64,000 nucleotides of DNA. Source: Planctomycetota bacterium (GTDB lineage: Bacteria > Planctomycetota > Phycisphaerae > Tepidisphaerales > Tepidisphaeraceae). Where the stretch lies: assembly GCA_026693085.1 (NCBI GenBank), contig JAPLNB010000147.1, positions 1 through 64,000 of the forward strand, read 5' to 3'. A program made the position numbers and the translations under genes. Under the pieces are notes generated by a model. That model was not told the origin of the DNA. It saw only the letters and a program-made list of their open reading frames with translations, and made no database searches. Below, one piece after another: positions 33,381 to 44,300 of this stretch. Every line of letters begins with the position of its first letter. Positions within the stretch are counted from its first letter, which is position 1.

Positions 33381-33746
33381 TCACCCTTCACGCTCACCCG
33401 ATTTCGATTCTTTCCGCCGCATATACTCTCGATGCCGCCCACTCAGATAATGCCGAGTAGTCATCAACGCATACCAGGCGCCAAACAGAACCAGCAACCC
33501 GCAAAACGCCCAGCCGATCCACTTCCACAGGTTCATTTCAGGAGGGCGAAACTGCTGCACGAACGGTGCCCCCGCGATCAACAGCACCACCCCCATCAGC
33601 CCGATCAGCAGGATGATCGCCACCACCCCCTTCACCCCATCAATCTCCGTCGGCCGCTCTTCCTCAGCGCATCGGTACTCCAACAGCACCGGCTGACCCG
33701 TCGTCTGCTCCTCGTCCGGCCGCGGATTATTACCGGATGTGTCCAT
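33381..33746 (-). CDS. Small two-TM membrane protein overlapping proA
   Basis: The 121-residue protein has a charged N-terminus and two TM helices (GVVAIILLIGLMGVVLLIAGAPF, WIGWAFCGLLVLFGAWYAL), then a basic tail (HREYMRRKESKSGE). Its start lies inside the last 17 bases of proA, so translation is probably coupled. No family recognised. Confidence 0.7.
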   Translation of the reverse strand: MDTSGNNPRPDEEQTTGQPVLLEYRCAEEERPTEIDGVKGVVAIILLIGLMGVVLLIAGAPFVQQFRPPEMNLWKWIGWAFCGLLVLFGAWYALMTTRHYLSGRHREYMRRKESKSGEREG

Positions 33747-34998
33747 CGCCCCTCACCACCCATTTATACGTCGTCAGATCCATCGCCCCCATCGGCCCGC
33801 GCGCGTGGAGCTTGTCGGTGCTGATGCCGACCTCCGCACCTAATCCATACTCCCCGCCGTCCGAGAATCGCGTCGATGCGTTGACCATCACGCTTCCGCT
33901 GTCCACGCCCCGCACGAACTTCTCGGCCGCCGCCAGCGATTCCGTCACAATCGCATCCGTATGGTGGCTGCCATACTGATTGATGTGCTCGATCGCCTCC
34001 TCCTCCGAATCCACCACCTTGATCGCGATCTTCATCGCCAGATACTCCGTGTACCAGTCCTGCTCGTCCGCCGCGATGGCCTTTGGATACATCGCCCGCG
34101 CCCGCTCATCCCCGCGGATCTCGACGCCCTTCGCCGCCAAATCCTCGCAAACCTTCACCAGGTGGTGCGGAGCCGCGTCCTTGTGAAACAGGATTTTCTC
34201 CGCCGCATTACAAGCCGCCCCGCCCGGATAGCCCGTCTTGGAATTAACGCAGATCTCCCGCACCTCTTTCTCCATCGCGTCCGTATGCGAATCCACATAG
34301 ACATGGCAGTTGCCCGTGAAATGCTTCAGCACCGGAATCGTCGATTCCTCGACCACCGCCCGGATCAAACTCTCCCCGCCGCGCGGAATCACCACGTCAA
34401 TATACTGATCCAGTTTCAACAACGGCGGCAGCAGCGCCCGATCCGTCGATTCCACCAACTGCACCGCCGCCGGATTGATCTTCGCCTCCCGTAGCGCTTC
34501 TGCAAAGATCCCTGCGATCGCGAGATTCGAGTGAATCGCCTCTTTCCCTCCGCGCAGGATGATCGCATTCCCGCTCTTCAGGCACAGCGCCGCCGCGTCG
34601 CTCGTGACATTCGGCCGGCTCTCGTAAATAAAAAGGATCACGCCGATCGGCACGCGCATCTTCTCAATCCGCAGCCCGTTCGGCCGGACATAGCCCTCAA
34701 TGATCTGCCCCACCGGATCGACCTGCCCGGCGATCTGATCCACCGCATCCGCCATCGCCCCCACACGCTTCTCGTTCAGCTTCAGCCGCTCGACCAGGTT
34801 CGCCGCCAGCCCCGCCTGGCTCGCCGCCTCTATATCCGCGCCGTTCGCCTCGATCAGGTTGCCCCGCTGCTGGCGGATCGCGGCCGCCACTCGCTTCAGC
34901 GCTGCGGTCTTGCTCGCCCCGCCCAGTTCCGCCAGCTCACGCGACGCCCGCCGCGCTTGCCGACCCAGTTCCTCGACATAGTTCTTCCAATCGCTCAT
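33730..34998 (-). CDS. proA: Glutamate-5-semialdehyde dehydrogenase
   Basis: It makes glutamate semialdehyde for proline synthesis. The 422-residue aldehyde-dehydrogenase fold has VPIGVILFIYESRPNVTSDAAALCLKSGNAIILRGGKEA (NADP region), IPRGG, and NSKTGYPGGAACNAAEKIL, which contains the catalytic Cys (~265). Length is typical. No proB is adjacent. It follows ybbR by 29 bp and so ends the folP-cdaA-ybbR-proA array. Confidence 0.95.
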   Translation of the reverse strand: MSDWKNYVEELGRQARRASRELAELGGASKTAALKRVAAAIRQQRGNLIEANGADIEAASQAGLAANLVERLKLNEKRVGAMADAVDQIAGQVDPVGQIIEGYVRPNGLRIEKMRVPIGVILFIYESRPNVTSDAAALCLKSGNAIILRGGKEAIHSNLAIAGIFAEALREAKINPAAVQLVESTDRALLPPLLKLDQYIDVVIPRGGESLIRAVVEESTIPVLKHFTGNCHVYVDSHTDAMEKEVREICVNSKTGYPGGAACNAAEKILFHKDAAPHHLVKVCEDLAAKGVEIRGDERARAMYPKAIAADEQDWYTEYLAMKIAIKVVDSEEEAIEHINQYGSHHTDAIVTESLAAAEKFVRGVDSGSVMVNASTRFSDGGEYGLGAEVGISTDKLHARGPMGAMDLTTYKWVVRGDGHIR

Positions 34999-35027
34999 CC
35001 CCCCATTGTAACACGCGCCCGCCGGCC

Positions 35028-36188
35028 TTACAGGCCCGACTTCGGCACCACCGTGATCTTCACCTCCAGGTCCGTATTGGTCACCGCCACCCCCTTGGGC
35101 ATGCGGAAATTATCCGGCCCCAGCTTCCGCAGAATTGGCTTCTCGATCCCTTCGATCACATCACGCGGCGCCAGGTCCACAATCGCCGCCGGAAATAGCC
35201 GATCGTCTTTGAACCGCTTGTCCAGTTCCTCCATCGCGACGGGCGGCCCCACAACCTTGATGCCCGGCAGCGTCTTCGGCTCAACCTTGAACTGGTAATC
35301 CCCCGACTCCAACGTCGCCCCGTTGATCAGCACCAGCACCGGAATCGACTGCGGCAGTGTCCTCTCCTCCGGTGGCTTGATGTTCACCACCGCCTTGACC
35401 ATCGCCGGTCGCGGCGTCATCGACGCCGACCCGCTCCCCACCACCTCCACAGGGATATCCACCGTATGCGGCCCGGGCGCAAGGTCCAGCACCTTCTTCA
35501 TGTTCGCAAAAACCTCCGGCTTCGGCCCCTCCAGCACCGATGCAGGCCCCTCCACCACCACCCGGTCCGTCACAAACTCAACCGTGCCCCCGATCCTCGC
35601 CAGATCCTCCGACCGGATCTGCACCGGCACCGTGATGCTCTCCTTCTTCTCAATCAGCACCGTCACCGTCGCCGGACGAACACGCGACACCGTCACCGCT
35701 TCCTTCACCAATAGCGGGTTCCGTTCGATCGATTCCGCAATCCCCACCGGACCCCGGTACGGCAACTGCACGTCGTCCGGTATCGTCACATCCAGCGTGT
35801 TCCGGCTGTCCGCCAGCCCGTCCCGAACCGCCTCCAGGCTGTTCAACGGACCTTTCAGATCCACCAACACCTGCCGGTTCTCCGGCGTCAGCATCGTCAC
35901 CACCCGGTCCGGCGAATTCGTCCGCAGCCGAATCGTCACCGGCACCTCCGGCTGCGTTGTGATCTGCTCCCGCTCCGCATAAACCCAGATCAACGCCGTC
36001 AGCGGCAAAACCCACAAGAATGTCTTGACCCCTTCCTTCACCTTCAATCGCCGCGTCGGCTTTGGTTCCAGTCCACCGCGCCGCACCGGCTTCGGCCTGG
36101 CAGCGCCATCCGGCGCAGATAGCCCCACCGATCCGATCACTCCGGATTGGGAGCCGCCTTCAGTCATTGATCTGTCTTGAGCCTTCAT
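35028..36188 (-). CDS. YbbR/CdaR-domain protein
   Basis: A basic N-terminus and one TM (TFLWVLPLTALIWVYAE) are followed by three to four YbbR beta domains (~85-385) with VPVTIRLRTNSPDRV, ITVPVQIRSEDLARI and HTVDIPVEVVGSG repeats. CdaR modulates the diadenylate cyclase CdaA, whose gene lies directly upstream. ATG 36188 is chosen because the N-terminal residues then begin near the TM; a GTG at 36263 overlapping the cdaA end is an alternative. Confidence 0.85.
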   Translation of the reverse strand: MKAQDRSMTEGGSQSGVIGSVGLSAPDGAARPKPVRRGGLEPKPTRRLKVKEGVKTFLWVLPLTALIWVYAEREQITTQPEVPVTIRLRTNSPDRVVTMLTPENRQVLVDLKGPLNSLEAVRDGLADSRNTLDVTIPDDVQLPYRGPVGIAESIERNPLLVKEAVTVSRVRPATVTVLIEKKESITVPVQIRSEDLARIGGTVEFVTDRVVVEGPASVLEGPKPEVFANMKKVLDLAPGPHTVDIPVEVVGSGSASMTPRPAMVKAVVNIKPPEERTLPQSIPVLVLINGATLESGDYQFKVEPKTLPGIKVVGPPVAMEELDKRFKDDRLFPAAIVDLAPRDVIEGIEKPILRKLGPDNFRMPKGVAVTNTDLEVKITVVPKSGL

Positions 36189-36255
36189 ACGTCCAGTTCC
36201 ATCACGCAATCCACCGATCAACCTTGCCAGCCGCCATGCAACCCCGCTGATAATG

Positions 36256-37119
36256 CTACGCACTCGCCCCCGCCTTCTCGGCCGCTTCTTCCATTGGTCC
36301 GCGCCCCAGCAATTCCCGTAGCAGCCACCTCAAGGCCTCCGGCGTCAGCTTCCGCATCAGCCGGCCGTGCTCCGCTACGCTGATGTCCCCCGTCTCCTCC
36401 GATACCACCACCACCACCGCGTCGCTCTCCTGGCTCATCCCTACCGCCGCGCGGTGCCGGCTTCCCAACTCCTGCGCCAACTCCCCACTCTCCGCCAGCG
36501 GAAACTGCACCGCCGCATACTGGATCCGCCCGTTGCCAACGATCACACCCAAGTCGTGCAGCGGCGAGTTCGGCCAGAAAATCGTGTTCAACAACGCCGC
36601 CGACAACTCCGCATTGAGGTGCGTCCCGTTCTCGGCGAATGACAGCAACCCCACCTGCCGCTCGATCGCCACGATCGCCCCGATCCGCCGCCGCGACAGA
36701 AACGCTGCCGACTCCACGATCGCCTCGATGTCCTCATCCATCTCGACAGACCAGCTCTTGAACAGTCGCGTCTCGCCGAGCTGCATCAGCGCCCGGCGAA
36801 TCTCCGGCTGAAACACCACGATCGCCGCGAACGACGCCATGATCAGCAGCTTGCTATAAAGAAACTCGATCCGCTCCAGTTTCAGTTCCCGCCCGATCAA
36901 CGCCACGATCAGGTACGTCACCACCAGCAGCACGCCGATTCCCTTGAGCATGCGCACGCCGCGCGTCCCCCGCACGAATCGGATCACGCCGTAAACGAAC
37001 AGCCCGATCAACAGCCATTCGGTCCCCACGCGCAATGGCCCGTAGAATCGGATCGCGTTCCAGAAGTTGTGCAGGGTCTGCCAGTACATTTGCCAATATG
37101 CCAAGTGAACACCCGGCAA
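36256..37119 (-). CDS. cdaA: Diadenylate cyclase CdaA with altered DGA motif
   Basis: This 287-residue membrane cyclase would make c-di-AMP. Three N-terminal TM helices (~29-95) precede the DAC domain: LLSFAENGTHLNAELSAALLNTIF, the first active-site motif region SPLHDLGVIV (~185), and GSRHRAAVG with the RHR motif (~220), then VVVVSEETGDISV. In known enzymes the first motif is DGA; here it reads DLG, keeping the Asp but losing the Gly-Ala step. Neighbours folP upstream and ybbR downstream are the usual cda context. Confidence 0.9.
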   Translation of the reverse strand: MPGVHLAYWQMYWQTLHNFWNAIRFYGPLRVGTEWLLIGLFVYGVIRFVRGTRGVRMLKGIGVLLVVTYLIVALIGRELKLERIEFLYSKLLIMASFAAIVVFQPEIRRALMQLGETRLFKSWSVEMDEDIEAIVESAAFLSRRRIGAIVAIERQVGLLSFAENGTHLNAELSAALLNTIFWPNSPLHDLGVIVGNGRIQYAAVQFPLAESGELAQELGSRHRAAVGMSQESDAVVVVVSEETGDISVAEHGRLMRKLTPEALRWLLRELLGRGPMEEAAEKAGASA

Positions 37120-37400
37120 TAACCGTCGCCGGGCACACTCACCGCTTGATCGCTATCAATATATAGCCTGCGAGTCCGATCGACCACCACCACAGCCGGA
37201 AAACCCCGGTATTTCCCGGATCTTTTTACGATTTCAGCCGCCGACCGCGCCGAACGTTCCTGCACTCGACGCCTCGTACAACCAGGCCTCGAAATGACAC
37301 CTGCTGCCCGCGCCACAACGATGAACAACCCAATGCACCCGCGGTGGTCACGTCAGTGACTACCGGTCTGATGATCCCTGGCACTTTTGCCTCCAACCCG

Positions 37401-38252
37401 TCACGGATCCACTCGTCCCATCTGGATCGCCTGTACCACTCGCACCACCTGCACCATTTCTCCCACATCATGTACGCGCACCACCGCCGCTCCGTTTATC
37501 ACGCTCCACGCAACACTGGCCGCCGTTCCCATCATCCGCCGCGACGGTTCGCGTTCTCCCGTGAGCTGCCCGATAAAGCCCTTTCGGCTCGTGCCGACAA
37601 CCACCGGCCGCCCGAGTGCCCTCAGACGCCTCAACTGGCGCAAAAGTTCCAGGTTGTGTTGTAGCGTCTTGCCAAACCCAATCCCCGGGTCCAGCAGAAT
37701 CCGCTCCAAGTTCACCCCGGCCGCCAGCGCCGCCTCCATCCGCTGCTCCAGGAATCGCGTTACATCCTCTACTACGTTCTCGTATTGCGGGTTCGTCTGC
37801 ATCGTCGCCGGCTCCCCCTGCATATGCATCAGCACCAGGCCCGCCCCACGCTTCCCCACCACGCCCAACATCTCCCCGTCGTCTCTGCCCGCCGATATGT
37901 CATTCACGATGCTTGCCCCCGCGTCCAGCGCCGCCTCCGCCACCGCCGCCCTCGTGGTATCCACCGACAACACCGCCCCAACCCTCCCACCGATTGCCTT
38001 GAACACCGGCATGATCCGCCGGATCTGCTCCGCGACATCCACACGCCCCGCCCCAGGCCGCGTCGATTCCCCCCCGATGTCGATGATCTCCGCCCCCTCC
38101 TGGCACATTCGCTCCGCCGCCTCGCGCGCAGCTCCAGCATCAAAGAACCGCCCCCCATCGCTGAAACTGTCCGGCGTCACATTCAACACCCCCATCACCA
38201 AACACCGCCGCCCCTCGTCCCCCATCCATGCTCTAAACTCCGCCTCAGTCAT
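37401..38252 (-). CDS. folP: Dihydropteroate synthase
   Basis: It joins p-aminobenzoate to dihydropterin pyrophosphate in folate synthesis. The 283-residue TIM barrel has VMGVLNVTPDSFSDGG, IIDIGGESTRPGA, LSVDTTRAAVAEAAL, IVNDISAG, LMHMQGEPATMQ, ILLDPGIGFGKT and VVGTSRKGFIG. ATG 38252 (MTEAEFRAWMG) with AAGGA upstream is preferred to an in-frame start at 38297 that would lie in the spacer after the GNAT gene. The following 280 bp before cdaA hold no gene. Confidence 0.94.
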   Translation of the reverse strand: MTEAEFRAWMGDEGRRCLVMGVLNVTPDSFSDGGRFFDAGAAREAAERMCQEGAEIIDIGGESTRPGAGRVDVAEQIRRIMPVFKAIGGRVGAVLSVDTTRAAVAEAALDAGASIVNDISAGRDDGEMLGVVGKRGAGLVLMHMQGEPATMQTNPQYENVVEDVTRFLEQRMEAALAAGVNLERILLDPGIGFGKTLQHNLELLRQLRRLRALGRPVVVGTSRKGFIGQLTGEREPSRRMMGTAASVAWSVINGAAVVRVHDVGEMVQVVRVVQAIQMGRVDP

Positions 38253-38297
38253 ATGCCCATCCTTGGCCACTGACAACTGGCAAACAACCGCTACCAA

Positions 38298-38747
38298 CTA
38301 ATCCAGGAGGTTCTTCTCAAAAACAATCAAATTGTCCGCGTGCGTCGAATCCCACCGAATGCCCACGATGTCATACCCCAGTTCGATCGCAAAGTGGATA
38401 AACTCCCGCTGGTTGTTCATGCATTCCCCCCGCAGGTACTCATACCCATGCTCTTTCGCCCACGACTGCTGCGCCTCCGCCAGTTGCTTGGCGATCCCCT
38501 GCCGCCGAAAGTCCGGCAGCACTCCCCCCAGCCAGTGATAAAACATCCCCGGCTTCAGCTCAAACCCGATCCAGAAACCCACCGGCCGCTCGCTTAACCG
38601 GGCCAGCAGCGTCAGCACTTTGTACCGCCCCATAAACCGCCGCTTGAAAAAATCTACCTCACGCTTCGGCCGGAAAACCGAGTTATAAATCTGCACTGCC
38701 TGCGGCAGCAGCCGGTCGTCTGCGATGATGATCTCAGCCTGTGCCAC
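38298..38747 (-). CDS. GNAT N-acetyltransferase
   Basis: The 149-residue GNAT fold shows the acetyl-CoA loop VLPDFRRQGIAKQLAEAQQSWAKEHG (R/Q-x-x-G-x-A) and a late IHFAIELGYDIVG strand. The Shine-Dalgarno AGGAGGT abuts a first GTG at 38756 and lies eight bases before a second GTG at 38747, so the second is the likely start. Substrate unknown. It sits between ftsH and folP. Confidence 0.85.
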   Translation of the reverse strand: MAQAEIIIADDRLLPQAVQIYNSVFRPKREVDFFKRRFMGRYKVLTLLARLSERPVGFWIGFELKPGMFYHWLGGVLPDFRRQGIAKQLAEAQQSWAKEHGYEYLRGECMNNQREFIHFAIELGYDIVGIRWDSTHADNLIVFEKNLLD

Positions 38748-38928
38748 GCGACTCACACCTCCTGGTACTCTGGCATTTGTCCCTGGTCGGTTGTCCTTTG
38801 TTCTCTGCGGGTTGTCCTACACCGCGAATCGCGAAGAATGACAGAGGACACAGAACCACTGACAAACCAGCAGCAATTTCCTCACCGAATTGTAGCGACC
38901 TCAACCTTCTCATAACAGTGCAAATGAA

Positions 38929-38963
38929 AAACGCCTGCCAGAATCCAAATTCTCCAGGCGTTT
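38929..38963 (-). terminator. Rho-independent terminator after ftsH
   Basis: Read on the minus strand, AAACGCCTG pairs with CAGGCGTTT (9 bp), extended by AGAAT/ATTCT across a small bulge, and the stem runs into TTTTTC. It starts 28 bp past the ftsH stop. Confidence 0.8.
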
Positions 38964-38990
38964 GTCAATTCTATCCCTGTGCTTGCAGCC

Positions 38991-41039
<2,049 letters not shown>

Positions 41040-41219
41040 AGACTGCTTCCTGTCATCACCGGTCCGCGATAACCACTAACCTTAACCTTCCGCCGCCGCG
41101 GGTCCTGTCTACTGCCACGCTTGATCATACGTAAGCCACCGCTGCTTTTTCCATGACAAAAACGCACCGGCCGCTTGCACATTCCAGCCCGATCCTAACC
41201 GTGACCCGTTGTCCTTCCT

Positions 41220-41795
41220 TTACCAATCCGCCTGCAGTTCCTGCACGATCGCCAGTGCAAACCGCTCAATCGCCTCTTGCGCCCCGACGAATTCACCTTC
41301 ACCAAGGTTCTCAATATACACCCCCGACTGCGTCAGACCCTTCCTCTGACACAATATCCGGCCGTTCCGCAAATCCTTCCAGATCAAGTCCACCGTCAGC
41401 GTTATCATCTGCTCCCGCGGCAACGCCGTCCGGTAGTCCCTGCTCAGCGTCAAGCTCCGAATTTCCGTGATCTGCCCTTCCAAGACCGTGTCTGCCCGCT
41501 CCCGGTCCACAACTTTATATGGCGCGTGCAGCTCCAACTGTTTCTGCACCGCCTCCGTCAATCGAAACTCCACGCCACGCCGGAAGTCCTTGTTCGTGAA
41601 TATCGGCACCGCCACCGTCTGCACATCTTCCCGGTACAGCGAGTTCCACCGATATCCACCCTCCAGCTTGTTCCTGTCGCTCCCCTGTTGGTTATATCCA
41701 CAACCCGACAACAACAGCGTAAATCCAACCACAACCACCGCCCCACAAAGCCCACAGCGCCGCCGTGGATTCTTGTCGTCTCCCAATCGTTTCAT
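41220..41795 (-). CDS. lptE: LptE-like LPS-assembly lipoprotein
   Basis: The 191-residue protein has a lipobox (LLLSGCG) after a hydrophobic signal, then the LptE/DUF pattern: VQTVAVPIFTNKDFRRGVEFRLTEAVQKQLEL, DTVLEGQITEI, and LTVDLIWKDLRNGRIL. It would plug the LptD barrel in the outer membrane. AGGAG precedes the start. It overlaps the BamD-like gene by four bases, giving an envelope-assembly pair. Confidence 0.85.
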   Translation of the reverse strand: MKRLGDDKNPRRRCGLCGAVVVVGFTLLLSGCGYNQQGSDRNKLEGGYRWNSLYREDVQTVAVPIFTNKDFRRGVEFRLTEAVQKQLELHAPYKVVDRERADTVLEGQITEIRSLTLSRDYRTALPREQMITLTVDLIWKDLRNGRILCQRKGLTQSGVYIENLGEGEFVGAQEAIERFALAIVQELQADW

Positions 41796-42838
41796 CGGCT
41801 CTCCTGCTTGCTGGGTGAAGCGGGCTGTGTGGTCGGCCGCGTCGCCCCTTTGCCCTTGCGCAACTCCGGCGCCCGCTGCGCCTCCGCTGGCATCCTCTCC
41901 AGCTTCTCCGCCGCCTCCTTCGCCTCAACCGAATCCGGCCAGGTCTTGACCAGGTACTGATAATAAAACACCGCTGCCGCCGGCTTATCGGTCCTTTGAT
42001 AGAAATCCGCCGTCACCCACAACTTCTTCGCCAGCGCTGAATCGATCCGCCTCACGATCGCCGGTATGTTCTCCTCGTCCGCGATCGTCGGCTCCGCCGC
42101 CGCCAGATCCAGAAGCTGCTGCCTGGCATCAATGATCGGCGTCGCGTCAAACCTCACCCCCCGAAACTGCGCCAGCGCCGAAAACGCCTGCCTCAGCCTC
42201 ACTCGCGGAATCAGCGGGCTACGCGGATACGACCTCACATACGCCGCGTACGCATCCGCCGCCAGGTCAAAGTCCGAATCCGCATAGTAATAGTCCGCCG
42301 CCCGCAGCAGCGACTTCTCCGCGATCGGCGACCCCGGCGACCTCTGCTGAATACGGTACAGCATCTCCGTTGCTTCGCCGGTCGCACTCAAAATCGGCAT
42401 CCCGAAAAACCGGTTTTTGTATCCCCGCAGATACTGGTCCGCGATGTCATACTGCCGATCCAATGCCGGATAGAAATAGCGGCTCCCCGCATACTTATCC
42501 AGCAACTCGTCAAAGTTGTAGAACGCCATCAGCCGGTTGCCGTTGATGAAGTTCGCCTGACCCAGCAGATACAACCCCCGATCGCGCAGCGGCGACTCCT
42601 TGTTGATCTTCAGCCACGCCACCACGATTTTCTTCGCGGGCGTCCCCTGCTTGGCCTTGATCATCTCCTCGACGTGGTCCAGCGTCTCGTCCGTCGCGGG
42701 CGTCGCGGTCGGCTCTGACACCTTCAGCCAACGCCCCCCATCCCGCAGTTCCCACGCCGGCGCCGTCGTCGGCTGCTCCGCAGCCACGCACACCGCCACC
42801 CATCCCATCGCCAGCAAAAACCAGCATCCATTACGCAT
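41792..42838 (-). CDS. BamD-like outer-membrane assembly TPR protein
   Basis: The 348-residue protein has a signal peptide (MRNGCWFLLAMGWVAVCVAA) and TPR-like helices through the chain: FNFDELLDKYAGSRYFYPAL, YRIQQRSPGSPIAEKSLLRAADYYYADSDFDLAADAY, VFYYQYLVKTWPDSVEAKEAAEKL. This is the pattern of BamD/YfiO-type proteins. There is no lipobox after the signal, unlike BamD itself, so it may be periplasmic. ATG 42838 places the signal at the N-terminus. Coupled to lptE. Confidence 0.75.
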   Translation of the reverse strand: MRNGCWFLLAMGWVAVCVAAEQPTTAPAWELRDGGRWLKVSEPTATPATDETLDHVEEMIKAKQGTPAKKIVVAWLKINKESPLRDRGLYLLGQANFINGNRLMAFYNFDELLDKYAGSRYFYPALDRQYDIADQYLRGYKNRFFGMPILSATGEATEMLYRIQQRSPGSPIAEKSLLRAADYYYADSDFDLAADAYAAYVRSYPRSPLIPRVRLRQAFSALAQFRGVRFDATPIIDARQQLLDLAAAEPTIADEENIPAIVRRIDSALAKKLWVTADFYQRTDKPAAAVFYYQYLVKTWPDSVEAKEAAEKLERMPAEAQRAPELRKGKGATRPTTQPASPSKQESR

Positions 42839-42922
42839 AGGTCTGCGATTGTACACCCCGCCCTCACCCCCATCAACCAAACCGCCGACCCCTGTCCCCC
42901 AACCTCTTGCCCTTCTATATTA

Positions 42923-44068
42923 ATGTCCATGAACGAACGCCAACGCTTTGCCGCCACCATGCACTACCAGCCCCGCGATCGCGCCCCCCTCTGCGATTTC
43001 GGTTTCTGGGCCGAAACCATCATCGAATGGCACAAACAAGGCCTCCCCGGCAACGTCCGCTACGACAACTACGATGGCCTCCACACCGATACCTACTTCG
43101 GCATGGATCGCTTCTCCGCCGGACCCACCGCCAACCCCGGCCTCTGCCCTGCCTTCGAATTCCTCAAAATCGAAGACCGCGGCGACCATGAAGTCGTCCA
43201 GCAATCCGACGGCGTCCGCGTTCTCCGAAAAAAATACATGTCCTCCATCCCCCATCACGAATCCCACCTCCTCACCGACCGCGAATCCTGGGAAAAACAC
43301 TACAAACCCCGCCTCGACCCCGACAACCCCGACCGCCTCCCCCAAATCTGGCGCGAAGCTGCCCGCATCTGGACCGACCCCAACCGCGACTACCCCGTCA
43401 ACCTCTGGTGCGGCAGCCTCTTTGGCTGGCTCCGCGACTGGATGGGCCTCGAAAACATCGCCCTCACCGTCTACGACGACCCCGCCTTCTTCGAGGAAAT
43501 GGTCACGTCCCTGGCCGACTGTTCTATCGCTACCCTCACGCGCCTGCTTTCCACCGGCGGCCACTTCGATTGTGCCAACTTCTGGGAAGACATGTGCTAC
43601 AACGCCGGCCCCCTCCTTTCCCCCACCCATTTCAAACGCTACCTCGTCCCCCACTACAAACGCATCACCTCCCTCCTCCGCAGCCACGGCGTCGATGTCA
43701 TCTACCTCGACTGCGACGGCAACATCGAACAGCTCATGCCCCTCTGGCTCGACGCCGGCGTCAACTGCATGTTCCCCATCGAAATCGGCACCTGGGGCGC
43801 CGACCCGATTAAATACCGCCACCAATATGGCAAAAACCTCCTCATGATCGGCGGCGTCGACAAACACATCCTCGCCCGCACCCCCCGCGACATCGAAAAA
43901 GAAGTCCATCGCCTCGCCCCCCTCGTCGAAGAAGGCGGCTTCATCCCCACCCCCGACCACCGCGTCCCCCCCGACGTCCCGTACACCAACTATCTCCACT
44001 ACGTCAAAACCGCCCGCCAAATCTGGGGCAAAGACACCAACCTGAAACCCGCCCCCGCTCTTTCGTAA
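42923..44068 (+). CDS. Uroporphyrinogen-decarboxylase-like family protein
   Basis: The 381-residue TIM barrel resembles the URO-D/MtaA/CmuA superfamily rather than HemE: RFAATMHYQPRDRAPLCDFGFW at the N-terminus, then a Cys-containing FWEDMCYNAGPLLSPTHFKRYLVPHYKRI, VIYLDCDGNIEQLMPLWLDAG and GGVDKHILA. Relatives include methyltransferases in corrinoid pathways. No corrinoid protein is adjacent, so its substrate is unknown. It diverges from the BamD-like gene. Confidence 0.8.
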   Translation: MSMNERQRFAATMHYQPRDRAPLCDFGFWAETIIEWHKQGLPGNVRYDNYDGLHTDTYFGMDRFSAGPTANPGLCPAFEFLKIEDRGDHEVVQQSDGVRVLRKKYMSSIPHHESHLLTDRESWEKHYKPRLDPDNPDRLPQIWREAARIWTDPNRDYPVNLWCGSLFGWLRDWMGLENIALTVYDDPAFFEEMVTSLADCSIATLTRLLSTGGHFDCANFWEDMCYNAGPLLSPTHFKRYLVPHYKRITSLLRSHGVDVIYLDCDGNIEQLMPLWLDAGVNCMFPIEIGTWGADPIKYRHQYGKNLLMIGGVDKHILARTPRDIEKEVHRLAPLVEEGGFIPTPDHRVPPDVPYTNYLHYVKTARQIWGKDTNLKPAPALS

Positions 44069-44300
44069 AGTCCGCACCGCGGACCACACATTGTGTACGA
44101 TAACCACACGGAACCCCCAACTATGAACCGCTCCTTCTACCTCAATCTCGCCGCCTTCATGTCCTGCTCATGCCCCAACCATTCACCTGATCTGGAATAA
44201 CCATGACCCCCAACCCGCCAATCTCGCCTCCGAATCTACACGTCTCGGCAGGCGCGATGGAAGACGCGGCTTGTATAGCGAACCCGAACCCTTGAACCCA

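Noticed and set aside
44069-44300. Two short frames (25 and 30 codons) between the URO-D-like and S9 genes
   Set aside because: Too short, Pro/Ser-rich and without ribosome-binding sites; the region is a convergent gene junction.
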